Assembly (NCBI GenBank): GCA_013821425.1
Contig: JACDGV010000017.1
Location: 1-64,000 of the forward strand
Length of the DNA: 64,000 nucleotides
From: Nitrosospira sp.
GTDB taxonomy: Bacteria; Pseudomonadota; Gammaproteobacteria; Burkholderiales; Nitrosomonadaceae
Direction of reading: 5' to 3'
Under the pieces are notes generated by a model. It was not told where the DNA came from and made no database searches. It saw only the letters and a list, made by a program, of their open reading frames with translations. Made by a program: the position numbers and the translations under genes. This document shows, one piece after another, positions 8,222 through 16,589 of this stretch (the first letter of the stretch is position 1; each line of letters opens with the position of its first letter).

Positions 8222-8852
8222 TCAAAGAAGAAAGGGTTTTGCGAGCATGAGATCCTCAACAAAACGGCTGTATTCGCTGGCCTTGTCTTGCTGTGGCACA
8301 CGCAACAGGAATGAAGGATGGACTGTAATCAGCAACGATATGTCTGTCCCATATTCCTTCAGTTTCCCCCGATTGGCCATGACGGGTGTAGTGCGGCCAA
8401 GAAGTGAGCGCACGGCCGTGGCACCCATTGCGACGAGGAGGCGGGGGGCTACCAGTTCGATTTCGCGCCTTAGCCAATCGGTAACAGGCGTTAATTTCCG
8501 CATCCACAGGCTTCTTGTGCATACGGCGCTTGCCGCGAAGTCCATATTTGAAATGCTTCACGGCGTTGGTGATATAAACAGCCTCACGCGGAATATCGGC
8601 CTTTGCCAATGCGCGTGCCAGAAGCTGACCAGCCGGGCCGACGAATGGCCGGCCTGCAATGTCTTCCTGATCGCCAGGCTGTTCGCCGATGAGCATGATC
8701 GGTGCGCTGCCCGGGCCTTCTCCAAAAACCGTTTGCGTCGCATTCTCCCAGAGGGGACATGCATGGCAATCCGCGGCTGCGTGCCGCAGGGCTTCAATTG
8801 AGTTTCCAGCCTGCTCTGCGGAATGCGGAGAATTGCTTGCTTGAGTTTTCAT
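8222..8852 (-). pseudogene. UdgX-type uracil-DNA glycosylase, split by a +1 frameshift
   Basis: Two minus-strand frames join into one family 4/UdgX-like uracil-DNA glycosylase of about 209 residues. The N-terminal part (from 8852) has the Fe-S cysteine pair CHACPLW, GEQPGDQEDIAGRPFVGPAG and a KRRMH motif. KRRIH is the hallmark of UdgX, whose His crosslinks to the abasic site after uracil removal. The C-terminal part (to 8222) has LVAMGATAVRSLLG and HPSFLLR. The frames meet at 8476-8477: removing one of the two A bases there restores ACYRWLRREIELV. It is therefore either a recent pseudogene or a sequencing error; all motifs are otherwise intact. It acts in base-excision repair in family members. 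Confidence 0.85.
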
Positions 8853-9085
8853 AGGAGTAGGGCGACCGGAGATTACCGAAATTTCTCATGATCCCGAAGC
8901 CGCATGTGAAACATGCGGAGGAAAATGCCCATGTGTTTTCAAGAAGACCAGCGAAAAGGTATGGCGTAGGGGCGTATTGGGGGGCATTCGGCCCATCCCA
9001 TAATGTGACATGGACAGCTGGCATAATCCCTTGCGCTTCCGCAAGTTGCTCCACAGCCCTGCTGGCGCATTCGAGGAGAGCTTGT

Positions 9086-10822
9086 TCAGGATTCCTTGAA
9101 CTGCCGGGGAAGACTCTCCGAATTTTTCTTCCTTCCGGATTTTCCTTCTTTCATCGATGGTTTATACGAAGCGTCCGAGACCAGCTCAAACCAGAATACA
9201 CTACCTTTTCCAACAGTACTTTCAACACCGATTTCTCCTCCCATCAGCTCCACTAATTGCTTTGTCACTACCAGGCCAATGCCTGTGCCTTCAATGGAAC
9301 TTGCTTCCTGCCCGAGCCGATTGAACTGCTGAAAAAGTTGGGTCATTTTCTCCGGTGGCAACCCACTCCCGGTGTCCCTGATGCTGATGCGAACGTGGTC
9401 CGGCGCTATTGCGTTGCAACTCACTTCGACGGTACCGCCCTCCTGGTTATACTTGACAGCGTTGGATAGAAGATTGATAAGAACCTGCTTTATGCGCGTA
9501 CGGTCCGCCTTGACAAACCAACCCGCACCGGGGGGTGGAAAGATCAATCGTATTTTTCGCTCCTGTGCCTGCGGTTCGATCATGGTCCGGCATTCCGTCA
9601 GAACCTCGGTTATACACATGGGTTCTGGCGAGACCACGAGTTTGCCGGCTTCGATTGCAGCGAGATCAAGGATTTTATTGATCAGTTCCAGCAGATACCA
9701 ACCGGCGGCGCTGATTTCCTTGAGCATGGTTATCTGGTTGCATGTGGGCGGCGGCGAACTGGCCTCCATGAGCTGTGCGAATCCCAGCATGACATTCAGA
9801 GGCGAACGCAATTCATGCGTCATGCTGGAGAGGAACTCTGATTTTGCGAGATTGGCTTTCTCCGCGTCGTTCTTGGCTTTCGTCAGTTCGGCTTCAATCA
9901 GTTTGCGCTCGGCGATGTCGCGACGCAATTCGTCATTCAATTTCGCGAGCTCATCCGTGCGCTGTCCCACGAGGTCTTCAAGGCGATAGCGGTGCTGGCG
10001 GAGCTCTGTTTCAGCCTGTTTGCTTTCGGTAATATCCACCAGAATACCTTGAAGAAACAGTGAGCGGCCGGCTTCATCCCGTACTACGCTCGCTTCATCG
10101 CGGAACCATAACACGGTTCCATCACGCGCAAGCAGACGGTATTCGCAGCGTAAGGGAACGCCCGTGGACCGGCTCCTTGCCCGCTCCTCGACTGTGTGCG
10201 CCTTGTCATCAGGATGGGTCTGGGCAAGGAGGATGTCCGGGTTATTGAGCCATTGTTCCAGAGGAAATCCGAGCTTTTCAATCCTGGAGCTGACGTAAAG
10301 CAGGCGATTGGTACCGTCCAGGGCGGCGATATAAACTATTGCCGGGATGGTTTCGACCAGCGACCGGTATTTTGCCTCGGCCTGCGCCAGTTTTTCCTCG
10401 GCCAGCTTCTTTTCCGTGAGTACCCTGCGCTCGCTGAGTACGCGCTGGATAACCGCGGGCAGCAATTCGAGGTATTGCTGCTCCATGTCCTTGATCAGGT
10501 AATCGCCGGCGCCCCGTTTCATGGCTTCCACGGCGATGGTTGCGTTATCAGTACCTGTCAGCATCATAACCGGAATGGAAATGGCCCCCGTATCATCTGT
10601 CAGCGCAGCAAGGAACTCCAAGCCGTTCAGGTCTGGCAGATGGTAGTCGAGCAATACGCAATCCGGCTTTTGCTCATGAGCGAGTTGCAATCCTTCCCGG
10701 CCCGATTCGGCTTCAGATAGCAGGAAGTCGTAGTCCGGGTCGCGCGCGAGCGCGCGCCGGCAGGCCATGCGATCCACCGCATCGTCCTCAACAAGGAGTA
10801 CGCGAATCAGCGGTTTAACCAT
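9086..10822 (-). CDS. receiver-PAS-histidine kinase (response regulator fused to sensor kinase)
   Basis: The 578-residue protein begins with a receiver domain (VLLVEDD at 8-14, phospho-acceptor D59 in LLDYHLP), then a linker helix, a PAS/PAC domain (about 155-275), a coiled coil, a HisKA domain with H336 in MTHELRSPLN, and a HATPase_c domain with GTGIGLVVTKQLVELMGG. No membrane segment is present, so it is a cytoplasmic kinase whose activity is probably set by phosphorylation of its own N-terminal receiver. It is the last gene of a leftward cluster with the Rcp1-type regulator (39-bp gap) and the HAMP kinase. Partners are inferred from this clustering. Confidence 0.93.
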   Translation of the reverse strand: MVKPLIRVLLVEDDAVDRMACRRALARDPDYDFLLSEAESGREGLQLAHEQKPDCVLLDYHLPDLNGLEFLAALTDDTGAISIPVMMLTGTDNATIAVEAMKRGAGDYLIKDMEQQYLELLPAVIQRVLSERRVLTEKKLAEEKLAQAEAKYRSLVETIPAIVYIAALDGTNRLLYVSSRIEKLGFPLEQWLNNPDILLAQTHPDDKAHTVEERARSRSTGVPLRCEYRLLARDGTVLWFRDEASVVRDEAGRSLFLQGILVDITESKQAETELRQHRYRLEDLVGQRTDELAKLNDELRRDIAERKLIEAELTKAKNDAEKANLAKSEFLSSMTHELRSPLNVMLGFAQLMEASSPPPTCNQITMLKEISAAGWYLLELINKILDLAAIEAGKLVVSPEPMCITEVLTECRTMIEPQAQERKIRLIFPPPGAGWFVKADRTRIKQVLINLLSNAVKYNQEGGTVEVSCNAIAPDHVRISIRDTGSGLPPEKMTQLFQQFNRLGQEASSIEGTGIGLVVTKQLVELMGGEIGVESTVGKGSVFWFELVSDASYKPSMKEGKSGRKKNSESLPRQFKES

Positions 10823-10861
10823 ATTCAGCTGTGGCGAGAATCGACAATGGCCCCGACTATT

Positions 10862-11278
10862 TTAGTAAGGCATTTCGCTAATGGTCCAATAAGCGTCGAT
10901 TGAACGCATGACTTCGACGAACTGGCGATAATCGACCGGTTTAGCCATATAACCGGCAACCCCCATGTTGAAGCTGTTCACCTTGTCCTGCTGTTCTTCC
11001 GAGGTGGTCAATACTACTACCGGAATGCGTTTCAACTGCTCGTCATGCTTTATCACCTGTAGGAACTCGATCCCGTTCATGACAGGCATGTTGAGATCAA
11101 GAAGGATAATGCATGGCTTTTCACGTTCCGCATCTTTCAAGTAACGTAACGCTTCCTCTCCGTTTTCCACGTTTACAAGCGGATTTGTCACATGGATTTC
11201 CTTAAGAGCGCGAATGACGGTCATGGTATCCACTTGATCGTCTTCTACCAGGAGAATGGGCTTGTTGGTCACTTTCAC
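10862..11278 (-). CDS. single-domain response regulator (Rcp1/CheY-like)
   Basis: The 138-residue protein is one receiver domain with ILLVEDDQVD (8-17), phospho-acceptor D61 in ILLDLNMPVMNG, the switch Thr in VVLTTSEE, and the conserved Lys in MAKPVD. The LVEDDQVD start and NPLVNVENGEEALRYL segment are typical of Rcp1-type regulators paired with phytochrome-like kinases. It lacks an output domain and should shuttle phosphate between the two kinases on either side: the HAMP-PAS kinase upstream (21-bp gap) and the receiver-PAS kinase downstream. Confidence 0.93.
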   Translation of the reverse strand: MKVTNKPILLVEDDQVDTMTVIRALKEIHVTNPLVNVENGEEALRYLKDAEREKPCIILLDLNMPVMNGIEFLQVIKHDEQLKRIPVVVLTTSEEQQDKVNSFNMGVAGYMAKPVDYRQFVEVMRSIDAYWTISEMPY

Positions 11279-11299
11279 TTTGTTTCTCCTATACTTGAG

Positions 11300-13195
11300 T
11301 TATGGTTGTTGCCGTGTGGGCAGGGTGAAGAAAAAGGTACTGCCTATGCCGGCTTTGGACTCGACCCAGACACGGCCGCCATACATCTCGACAATTTTTT
11401 TCACGAGGGCCAGCCCAACACCGGTGCTCTCTATTCGATCTCGCGGCGCCAAGGTTTGAAACAACTGGAAGATGCGATCGAAATGACGCATCTCGATACC
11501 AGGCCCGTTGTCGGTAACGCTGAACTTCCATTGCTCGCCCTCGGCGCGGCAGGCGATGCGAATTTCACCCCGAGGTTTATCCATGTATTTGATAGAGTTG
11601 GAAAGCAGGTTTTGAAATATCTGCTGAATGCGTGTCGGCTCCGTGACGATGGTAGGCATTGGCTCTTCAACGTCAATGATAACATTTGCCGGAGGTGCGA
11701 TAAGCTCAATCACGTCATGAATCATCTGCCCCACATCCACCGCGACAGGCGCTTCTTTTACACGCCCGACCCGGGAATATTGCAGAATGCCGTCTATCAG
11801 GTTTCCCATACGGTGAACTCTGCTGACAAGCAGGCGTAAGTGTTCTTTGCCCTGGTCATCCAATACATGTGTGTAGTCGGTCGAAAGCCAATCCGCCAAG
11901 GCGCCAATGGCACGAAGGGGCGCCTTTAGATCGTGCGACACCACATAGGCGAAACTCTTCAGTTCCTCATTGGCCGATTCCAGTTCAGTCATCAAACGCG
12001 CCTTTTGTTCCTCCGCCAGCTTGCGTTCGCTAATATCGCGCATGATCACGACGAACATGCGATCTTTTCCGCCATGCATCTCGACCACCGCAAGATCCAT
12101 GGGGAAGGTTGCACCATTCTTGCGCCGCCCGGTTACTTCAAAGGGCGCATCGAATGCTTCGAGGTTTTCTGTCGGGAGATTTCTGAAATAGTCGTCGTGT
12201 TGACCCTGCCCTGGCTCGCGCTCCGGGAAAAGCAGACTGATATTCTGGCCAATGATCTCGCGAGCGTTGTAACCAAAAATATGCTCCGCCGCGGGATTGA
12301 ACGTTTTGATCGCGCCCTGTTCGTTAACCGAGGCGACACCGTCAATGAGGTTATCCAGCAACGCCCGGGTGTGCGCTTCGCTATCGCGCACCTGGCCGAT
12401 GGTATCCACCAGGCTGTCCCGCATTTCCTTCAGGGCCTGCATGAGCTGCCCGATTTCATCCTGCGAGCGCGGCCTGATTTCCTGTGTGAGATTGCCCGCG
12501 GCTACGCCACGAGCGATTTTAACCACGTCCTCCAGGGGCCGAAAAATGGCGTGGGTAATCCCGAAACCGATCAGCAAGGCCAACACCAGGGCAATGAATA
12601 TCGAAGCAACGAGGACAGTGCGGATAGTTTCGAAACGGTCCTGTTCCCTATTATATTCGCGCCCCGCTTCATTCAGTTGCAGCAGGACGAGCGCCTCGAT
12701 GGTCACGCCGATCGGTACATAGAGCGGACGTATCTTTTCGACGAGAATTCGGTTTGCTTCCCCGATTCTATTGGCGCGCAAAGCCTCTACTGCGGGGAGG
12801 ACTCCCTCGGTGACCAGTTTCCGACGCTGGGCAGCAAGTTTCAATGCCAATCGGTGTTCTTCCGCTGTTAGACGGGTGAGCATGTACTGTTCCCAGGTCC
12901 TGCTGATTTGCCGGAGGTTCCTTTCGACCAACTGTGTTTTCTCTTCAATGATCTCCGGTGTCGGCATAATCAAAGCCGAGGTGATTGCAAGCCGGTTTTG
13001 CAGCAGGAGCGACTCGATATGTCCCACCTGATGGAGCGGGATGACGCGATCATGATAAACGGTTTCGAGGCCACGAATTCCCCTGCTCATGCCGAACAGG
13101 CCGAGCATCTGGATGCCCAGCAGATAGGTAACCAGGACGCACAGAACAAAGATCAGGCGGGACTTGATGGTCAGCCTGTTAAGCATGGACTTCAT
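11300..13195 (-). CDS. membrane sensor histidine kinase: 4HB_MCP-like sensor, HAMP, PAS, HisKA, HATPase
   Basis: The 631-residue kinase has a first transmembrane helix (about 14-36), a periplasmic helical sensor of about 155 residues like the four-helix bundle of chemoreceptors (4HB_MCP), a second helix (about 190-212), a HAMP domain (about 213-266), a PAS domain (about 275-395), a phytochrome-type HisKA domain with H421 in VVSHDLKAPLRAI, and a HATPase_c domain with GVGLALVKKIVEMYGG. It heads the leftward operon with the Rcp1-type regulator and the receiver-PAS kinase, and the three together form a plausible phosphorelay. The stimulus is unknown. Confidence 0.93.
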   Translation of the reverse strand: MKSMLNRLTIKSRLIFVLCVLVTYLLGIQMLGLFGMSRGIRGLETVYHDRVIPLHQVGHIESLLLQNRLAITSALIMPTPEIIEEKTQLVERNLRQISRTWEQYMLTRLTAEEHRLALKLAAQRRKLVTEGVLPAVEALRANRIGEANRILVEKIRPLYVPIGVTIEALVLLQLNEAGREYNREQDRFETIRTVLVASIFIALVLALLIGFGITHAIFRPLEDVVKIARGVAAGNLTQEIRPRSQDEIGQLMQALKEMRDSLVDTIGQVRDSEAHTRALLDNLIDGVASVNEQGAIKTFNPAAEHIFGYNAREIIGQNISLLFPEREPGQGQHDDYFRNLPTENLEAFDAPFEVTGRRKNGATFPMDLAVVEMHGGKDRMFVVIMRDISERKLAEEQKARLMTELESANEELKSFAYVVSHDLKAPLRAIGALADWLSTDYTHVLDDQGKEHLRLLVSRVHRMGNLIDGILQYSRVGRVKEAPVAVDVGQMIHDVIELIAPPANVIIDVEEPMPTIVTEPTRIQQIFQNLLSNSIKYMDKPRGEIRIACRAEGEQWKFSVTDNGPGIEMRHFDRIFQLFQTLAPRDRIESTGVGLALVKKIVEMYGGRVWVESKAGIGSTFFFTLPTRQQP

Positions 13196-13753
13196 GAATC
13201 CTTAACTCCCTTAACTCCGTTTTATTTCAGCTGCGAACCTCGGCCAAGTGTTCGTAGAACGCTTATGCCGAAAATCGGGCCATCACGCTTTCACTTGAAA
13301 AGGGATCCCTTCAGATATCCCTTAAAAACCCGGGGCTCGTCAGTGTCAATATTACCTGCATGGAGCGTAGGAGAAAAAGATAGTTTTAGATTAATTATTT
13401 GAAACGCCAGCAGGGTCACATCTGGCGCGCCTGGACAGGTGGCGAGAAGTTCCACGGCGAAACGAGAGAATCCGGGATGCCTGCTGGAATGATACATCTT
13501 CATACGTGCAACCACATGGTCTATTGTAAAACTTGCAATGTGTACTATTCTGTAAAGAACCTCTGAAGTTCCTGAACGAAACGGGTGTTTAGCAAAATCA
13601 GGATGATCATGAGGGGCAGGTGGTAGTTAGGGCTTCCTTAGCCTGATGCGCAATAAGCAAGACACGCCGGGGAGTGCCCACATATGCGAACCGGAAGATG
13701 ATTTGGTGCTTTCCGCTTAGTACCTCAATCAAATAATTTAGGAGAGGACAACC
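13196..13753. other. divergent intergenic region with a decayed repeat
   Basis: This 558-bp gap separates the leftward kinase operon from the rightward CHRD gene. It contains a decayed copy of the dispersed repeat at about 13564-13640 and the CHRD gene's TTTAGGAGAGG ribosome binding region. No supported gene was found. Confidence 0.5.
13564..13640. repeat. decayed fragment of the MITE-like repeat
   Basis: A GAAGTTCCTGAAC end, an AAAATCAGGATGATCA core like the AAAATCGGGATGATCACAAGG of copy 2, and an AGGGCTTCCTTA end are recognisable, but most of the interior is missing and the terminal repeats no longer match. Confidence 0.5.
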
Positions 13754-14341
13754 ATGAAAATCAGTACTCTAGCCGCAGGATCCCTGTTTGTGGCCGTCGC
13801 CATGCCCGCCGCTGCTGTTGAGACAATTTATACGGCCGTACTCAACGGCGCAAGCGAAGCTCCACCAAATGACTCCCCTGCCTACGGCACCGCCACGGTC
13901 ACGATTGATCTGGATAACGGGACGATGCGCGTTCAGGAGAGTTTCAGCGACCTCGTGGCCGGCGTGTCCGCTTCGCACATTCACTGCTGCACGGAAATTC
14001 CCAGGATGGGCGTCGCCGGCGTGGCGACGCCCATCCCAACATTTACCGGTTTTCCATCGGGCGTAATGTCGGGAGTTTATGACCACACGTTTGACATGAC
14101 GCTGGCTTCAAGCTACAACCCCGCATTCGTTGACGATAACGGAGGTACAGTGGATGGCGCATTCGGTACGCTGGTAGCAGGATTGAATAGCGGCACCGCG
14201 TACGCGAATATCCACACCAGCGAGTATCCTGGCGGCGAGATTCGCGGCTTCCTGGCACCCATACCCGAGCCCGAAACCTACGCCATGCTGCTTGCCGGCC
14301 TTGGAATAATAAGTATGGTTGCCCGACGCCGCAGGGCTTGA
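13754..14341 (+). CDS. CHRD-domain exported protein with PEP-CTERM anchor
   Basis: The 195-residue protein has a signal peptide (cleavage near AAAVE, residue 22), a CHRD domain (VLNGASEAPPNDSPAYGTATVTID ... ASHIH ... GTAYANIHTSEYPGGEIRG, about 27-168) and a PEP-CTERM anchor (IPEPETYAMLLAGLG, helix, RRRRA). CHRD domains occur in chordin and in many bacterial exported proteins; their function in bacteria is unknown. The anchor is the same type as that of the carbonic anhydrase at 1082-1942, so both are likely clients of one exosortase. A 14-bp perfect inverted repeat lies inside the coding sequence. Confidence 0.92.
   Translation: MKISTLAAGSLFVAVAMPAAAVETIYTAVLNGASEAPPNDSPAYGTATVTIDLDNGTMRVQESFSDLVAGVSASHIHCCTEIPRMGVAGVATPIPTFTGFPSGVMSGVYDHTFDMTLASSYNPAFVDDNGGTVDGAFGTLVAGLNSGTAYANIHTSEYPGGEIRGFLAPIPEPETYAMLLAGLGIISMVARRRRA
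14004..14036. repeat. 14-bp perfect inverted repeat inside the CHRD gene
   Basis: GGATGGGCGTCGCC (14004-14017) and its exact reverse complement (14023-14036) flank a 5-base spacer. The stem is coding (the MGVAGVATPIP stretch) and could form a strong hairpin in the mRNA. Confidence 0.8.
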
Positions 14342-14662
14342 TACCGGAAGGGTGTTTTTAACCGTGACGGGGAAGGGCGGCACCAAAGGGCCAAGTTAAC
14401 TCTAATGCCTAATGAGGCTGAACGGGCAGGCGTTGGCGTTGCGCCAAGCCTGTCCGCTTTCCTGCACCTATCAGGAGGTGGTTGTGCTCCTGTTTTCGTC
14501 CAGATACTTCAACAGTGAGGTAGTATCATTATACTCATCCAGGCCAGCGTTGGCGTTCCCCGAGAGACGGGATAACCTCTTCCCCTTTCTGCATACTGTA
14601 TCCATGTTCAGTTTCATCGCTTCAGGTTACAATTAAACAGAGCTGCAAGGCTCAATCAAATT
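14342..14662. other. intergenic region between CHRD gene and tRNA-Leu
   Basis: A strong hairpin, CAGGCGTTGGCG (14427-14438) with CGCCAAGCCTG (14442-14452), lies 85 bases after the CHRD stop and may be its terminator although the following T-run is short. An AGGAGGT-like site at 14474-14480 precedes a short frame with no protein-like features. The tRNA promoter should lie in the last 100 bases. Confidence 0.4.
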
Positions 14663-14751
14663 GCCCGGATGGTGAAATTGGTAGACACAAGGGACTTAAA
14701 ATCCCTCGGGCTTAATCGCCCATGCCGGTTCGATTCCGGCTCCGGGCACCA
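14663..14751 (+). tRNA. tRNA-Leu (anticodon UAA), CCA encoded
   Basis: The 89-base sequence folds as a class II tRNA. The acceptor arm is GCCCGGA paired with TCCGGGC. The anticodon loop is CTTAAAA within a GGGA/TCCC stem, giving anticodon UAA. A long variable arm follows (CGGGCTTAATCGCCCA), then a GTTCGATTC T-loop and an encoded CCA end. It corresponds closely to enterobacterial leuZ. The 3' half is duplicated in degenerate form at 19989-20040, which marks it as a likely integration site. Confidence 0.97.
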
Positions 14752-15148
14752 TGCGGCTGTGTCCGCATCAGCCAGCTATGTAAGCAAGCTGGCAGACCCA
14801 AAGGCTCCGACTTGAGCAGCTGAGAAGAGGTATCGCTACGGACTTAGACGCGTCTGTTTGCATCCTATGGGTTGCTACTGATGACGTGGAACTTGGCAGA
14901 ATAAAGACTCGTGTCCGGCGAAGTATTCCCAAGCCTTTCAAATAATCCCGCCTGCTTATTTTTACCCACTTTTGTTAGTAGATTGCCAGAATCGCAAGCA
15001 CACCGGCTTGTAATAATAGTATTTTGGGCAGGTTCTCCGGAGATGGTGAAAACCACCCCGCTGGTAGATGGAGAGAGGTGTGCAGGAACATCAACGTCCG
15101 CTGCATGACCTTATCAGGGCCGGGGGAGCAACGGAACAGTGAATTGAC
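14752..15148. other. gene-poor stretch after tRNA-Leu
   Basis: About 400 bp directly downstream of the tRNA, where an island integrase would be expected, contains no recognisable integrase remnant. A short plus-strand frame at 14911-15108 has no protein-like character. Confidence 0.45.
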
Positions 15149-15707
15149 TTAAGATTGCGTAGAGGCCGGAATCCAGCGATACAGAGTCGGTACGGATACG
15201 CCGAGGTTCTTGGCCACATCCCGCGGCGGCATGCCGTTGGCCAGTAATTTCTTGGCCGACTCGATCTTGCTGTCGGTCATTTGCCGCTTACGTCCTCCCT
15301 TGCGGCCAAGCTGGCGAGCGATTTCCAATCCTGCTTGGGTGCGTTCGACCGTAAGTTCCCGTTCCATTTCTGCCAAGCTAACCATGACGTGGAAAAAGAA
15401 GCGGCCTGAGGGGGTGCCGGTATCGATGGCGTCGGCGAGGCTTTTAAACTGGACACCTTGCTTGTGCAACTCGCCGACCAGGTCGACCAGGTTCTTGACG
15501 CTGCGGCCAAGCCGATCCAGCTTCCACACGACAAGGGTATCCCCCCTCGCGTAGCATTTCCAGGGCCTTGGCAAGCCCCGGCCGATCGGCTCGGCTACCG
15601 CTGATCTTGTCGTCAAAGACCTTTTTGCGGCCCATCTTGTTCGGGGCTTCAAGTTGAAGCTCAAGATTCTGGTCTTGTGTCGAGACGCGCGCGTAACCGA
15701 TCAGCAT
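15149..15707 (-). pseudogene. serine recombinase (resolvase/invertase family), +1 frameshift
   Basis: Two minus-strand frames combine to a complete resolvase of about 186 residues. The N-terminal part has IGYARVSTQDQN with the catalytic Ser, followed by DKISGSRADRPGL. The C-terminal part has VVWKLDRLGRS, FKSLADAIDTGTPSGRFFFHVMVSLAEMERELTVERT and a helix-turn-helix ending VSVPTLYRW. They are separated by a run of six C at 15541-15546; five would restore the frame at LREGDTLVVWKLD. It is either a pseudogene or a homopolymer error. The family performs site-specific DNA inversion or resolution. It follows the DUF433/DUF5615 pair by 5 bases and lies in the putative tRNA island. The best start is ATG at 15707; an in-frame ATG at 15722 also exists. 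Confidence 0.85.
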
Positions 15708-15712
15708 GGCTT

Positions 15713-16086
15713 TTAGCCCCACGACTGGAACGGCAGCACGCGCAAGCGCGTACGGTTCGCATCAACCGTGAGTAACGCGCCTTCCTCCAACTCCGATGCC
15801 ATCTGCCGGAGGGCGGCGATGACGTGTTTGGCGATCACGTCGGGACTGGCATCCTCGGCTCGTATTTGCACGACGCTCGGCTTCTCGCCGTGGGTAGCGG
15901 CAAGGATTGCGCCAAAATCCAGGTCATGCGTGAGCACCACGTAGTCGTAGGTGTTGGCGAAGGCCATGATTCTGAGTCTGGTGCATTGTTCGCTCCAAGC
16001 GTCGACCAGTGCGCTGCCTCGATGCCCGCGTCTGCCAGCACCCCGATCCAGCGTGGGGACAGATTCATATCGACGAGCAGCTTCAT
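15713..16086 (-). pseudogene. DUF5615 PIN-like toxin, frameshifted
   Basis: The frame from 16086 (MKLLVDMNLSPRWIGVLADAGIEAAHW) and the frame ending at 15713 (MAFANTYDYVVLTHDLDFGAIL...) are consecutive parts of one DUF5615 protein of about 124 residues. Inserting one base at about 15966-15968 gives DSEIMAFANTYDYVVLTHDLDF, the expected sequence. The conserved acidic residues (D6, the NAPDSE glutamate, the THDLDF aspartates) fit a PIN-like nuclease toxin. The first four bases overlap the end of the DUF433 gene, the usual layout for this toxin-antitoxin type. It is probably inactive if the indel is real. Confidence 0.82.
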
Positions 16087-16313
16087 GGGGGGCTCAGCAC
16101 GACCTCACGTTCTTCGGCCCGCCAGGCGGCGTAGCGAAGCGCTTGCATAATATCCTCTCGTTCCAGGTAGGGGTAGTCGGCCAGGATTTCATCGATGCTG
16201 TGACCCGTCCCGATCTGGCCTACGATCATGCCCACCGTGACGCGGATTCCACGGATGCACGCCTTACCACCCATCACGCCGGGTTGCTGGGTAATACGAT
16301 TCAGTTGTCCCAT
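16083..16313 (-). CDS. DUF433 antitoxin-like protein
   Basis: The 76-residue product (MGQLNRITQQPGVMGGKACIRG...) has the DUF433 core, including GGKACIRGIRVTVGMIVGQIG and ILADYPYLEREDIMQALRYAA. This is a winged-helix-like domain found as the partner of DUF5615 PIN-like toxins. I choose the ATG at 16313 because an AAGGAG site lies eight bases upstream and family members begin near this point; a frame extension to 16370 has no ribosome site. It overlaps the DUF5615 gene by four bases, so translation is probably coupled. As an antitoxin it would bind and neutralise the toxin and repress the operon. Confidence 0.85.
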   Translation of the reverse strand: MGQLNRITQQPGVMGGKACIRGIRVTVGMIVGQIGTGHSIDEILADYPYLEREDIMQALRYAAWRAEEREVVLSPP

Positions 16314-16589
16314 ACTCTGCTCCTTATCGAAATTCATCATCATGGTAACGGATCGAGAATATAGTTTCATGAACTATTTGTGAGAATGGAAGTGCCTTGA
16401 TTCTGCCTGCCATATCGGTAACAACACTTGGCTTCTCAAAAACCTCCGTTTGGAGCATATCCATGCAATGCCTTCAAATCAAGGGGCGGCTCACACTACC
16501 CCTGCGTTCGCTCCGATGCTAAAATATTCGGTTAGCTTCCTCCGATAGATGCGCGAGCATCGAAACCTCATTTCAAGCAATTCTTCAAC

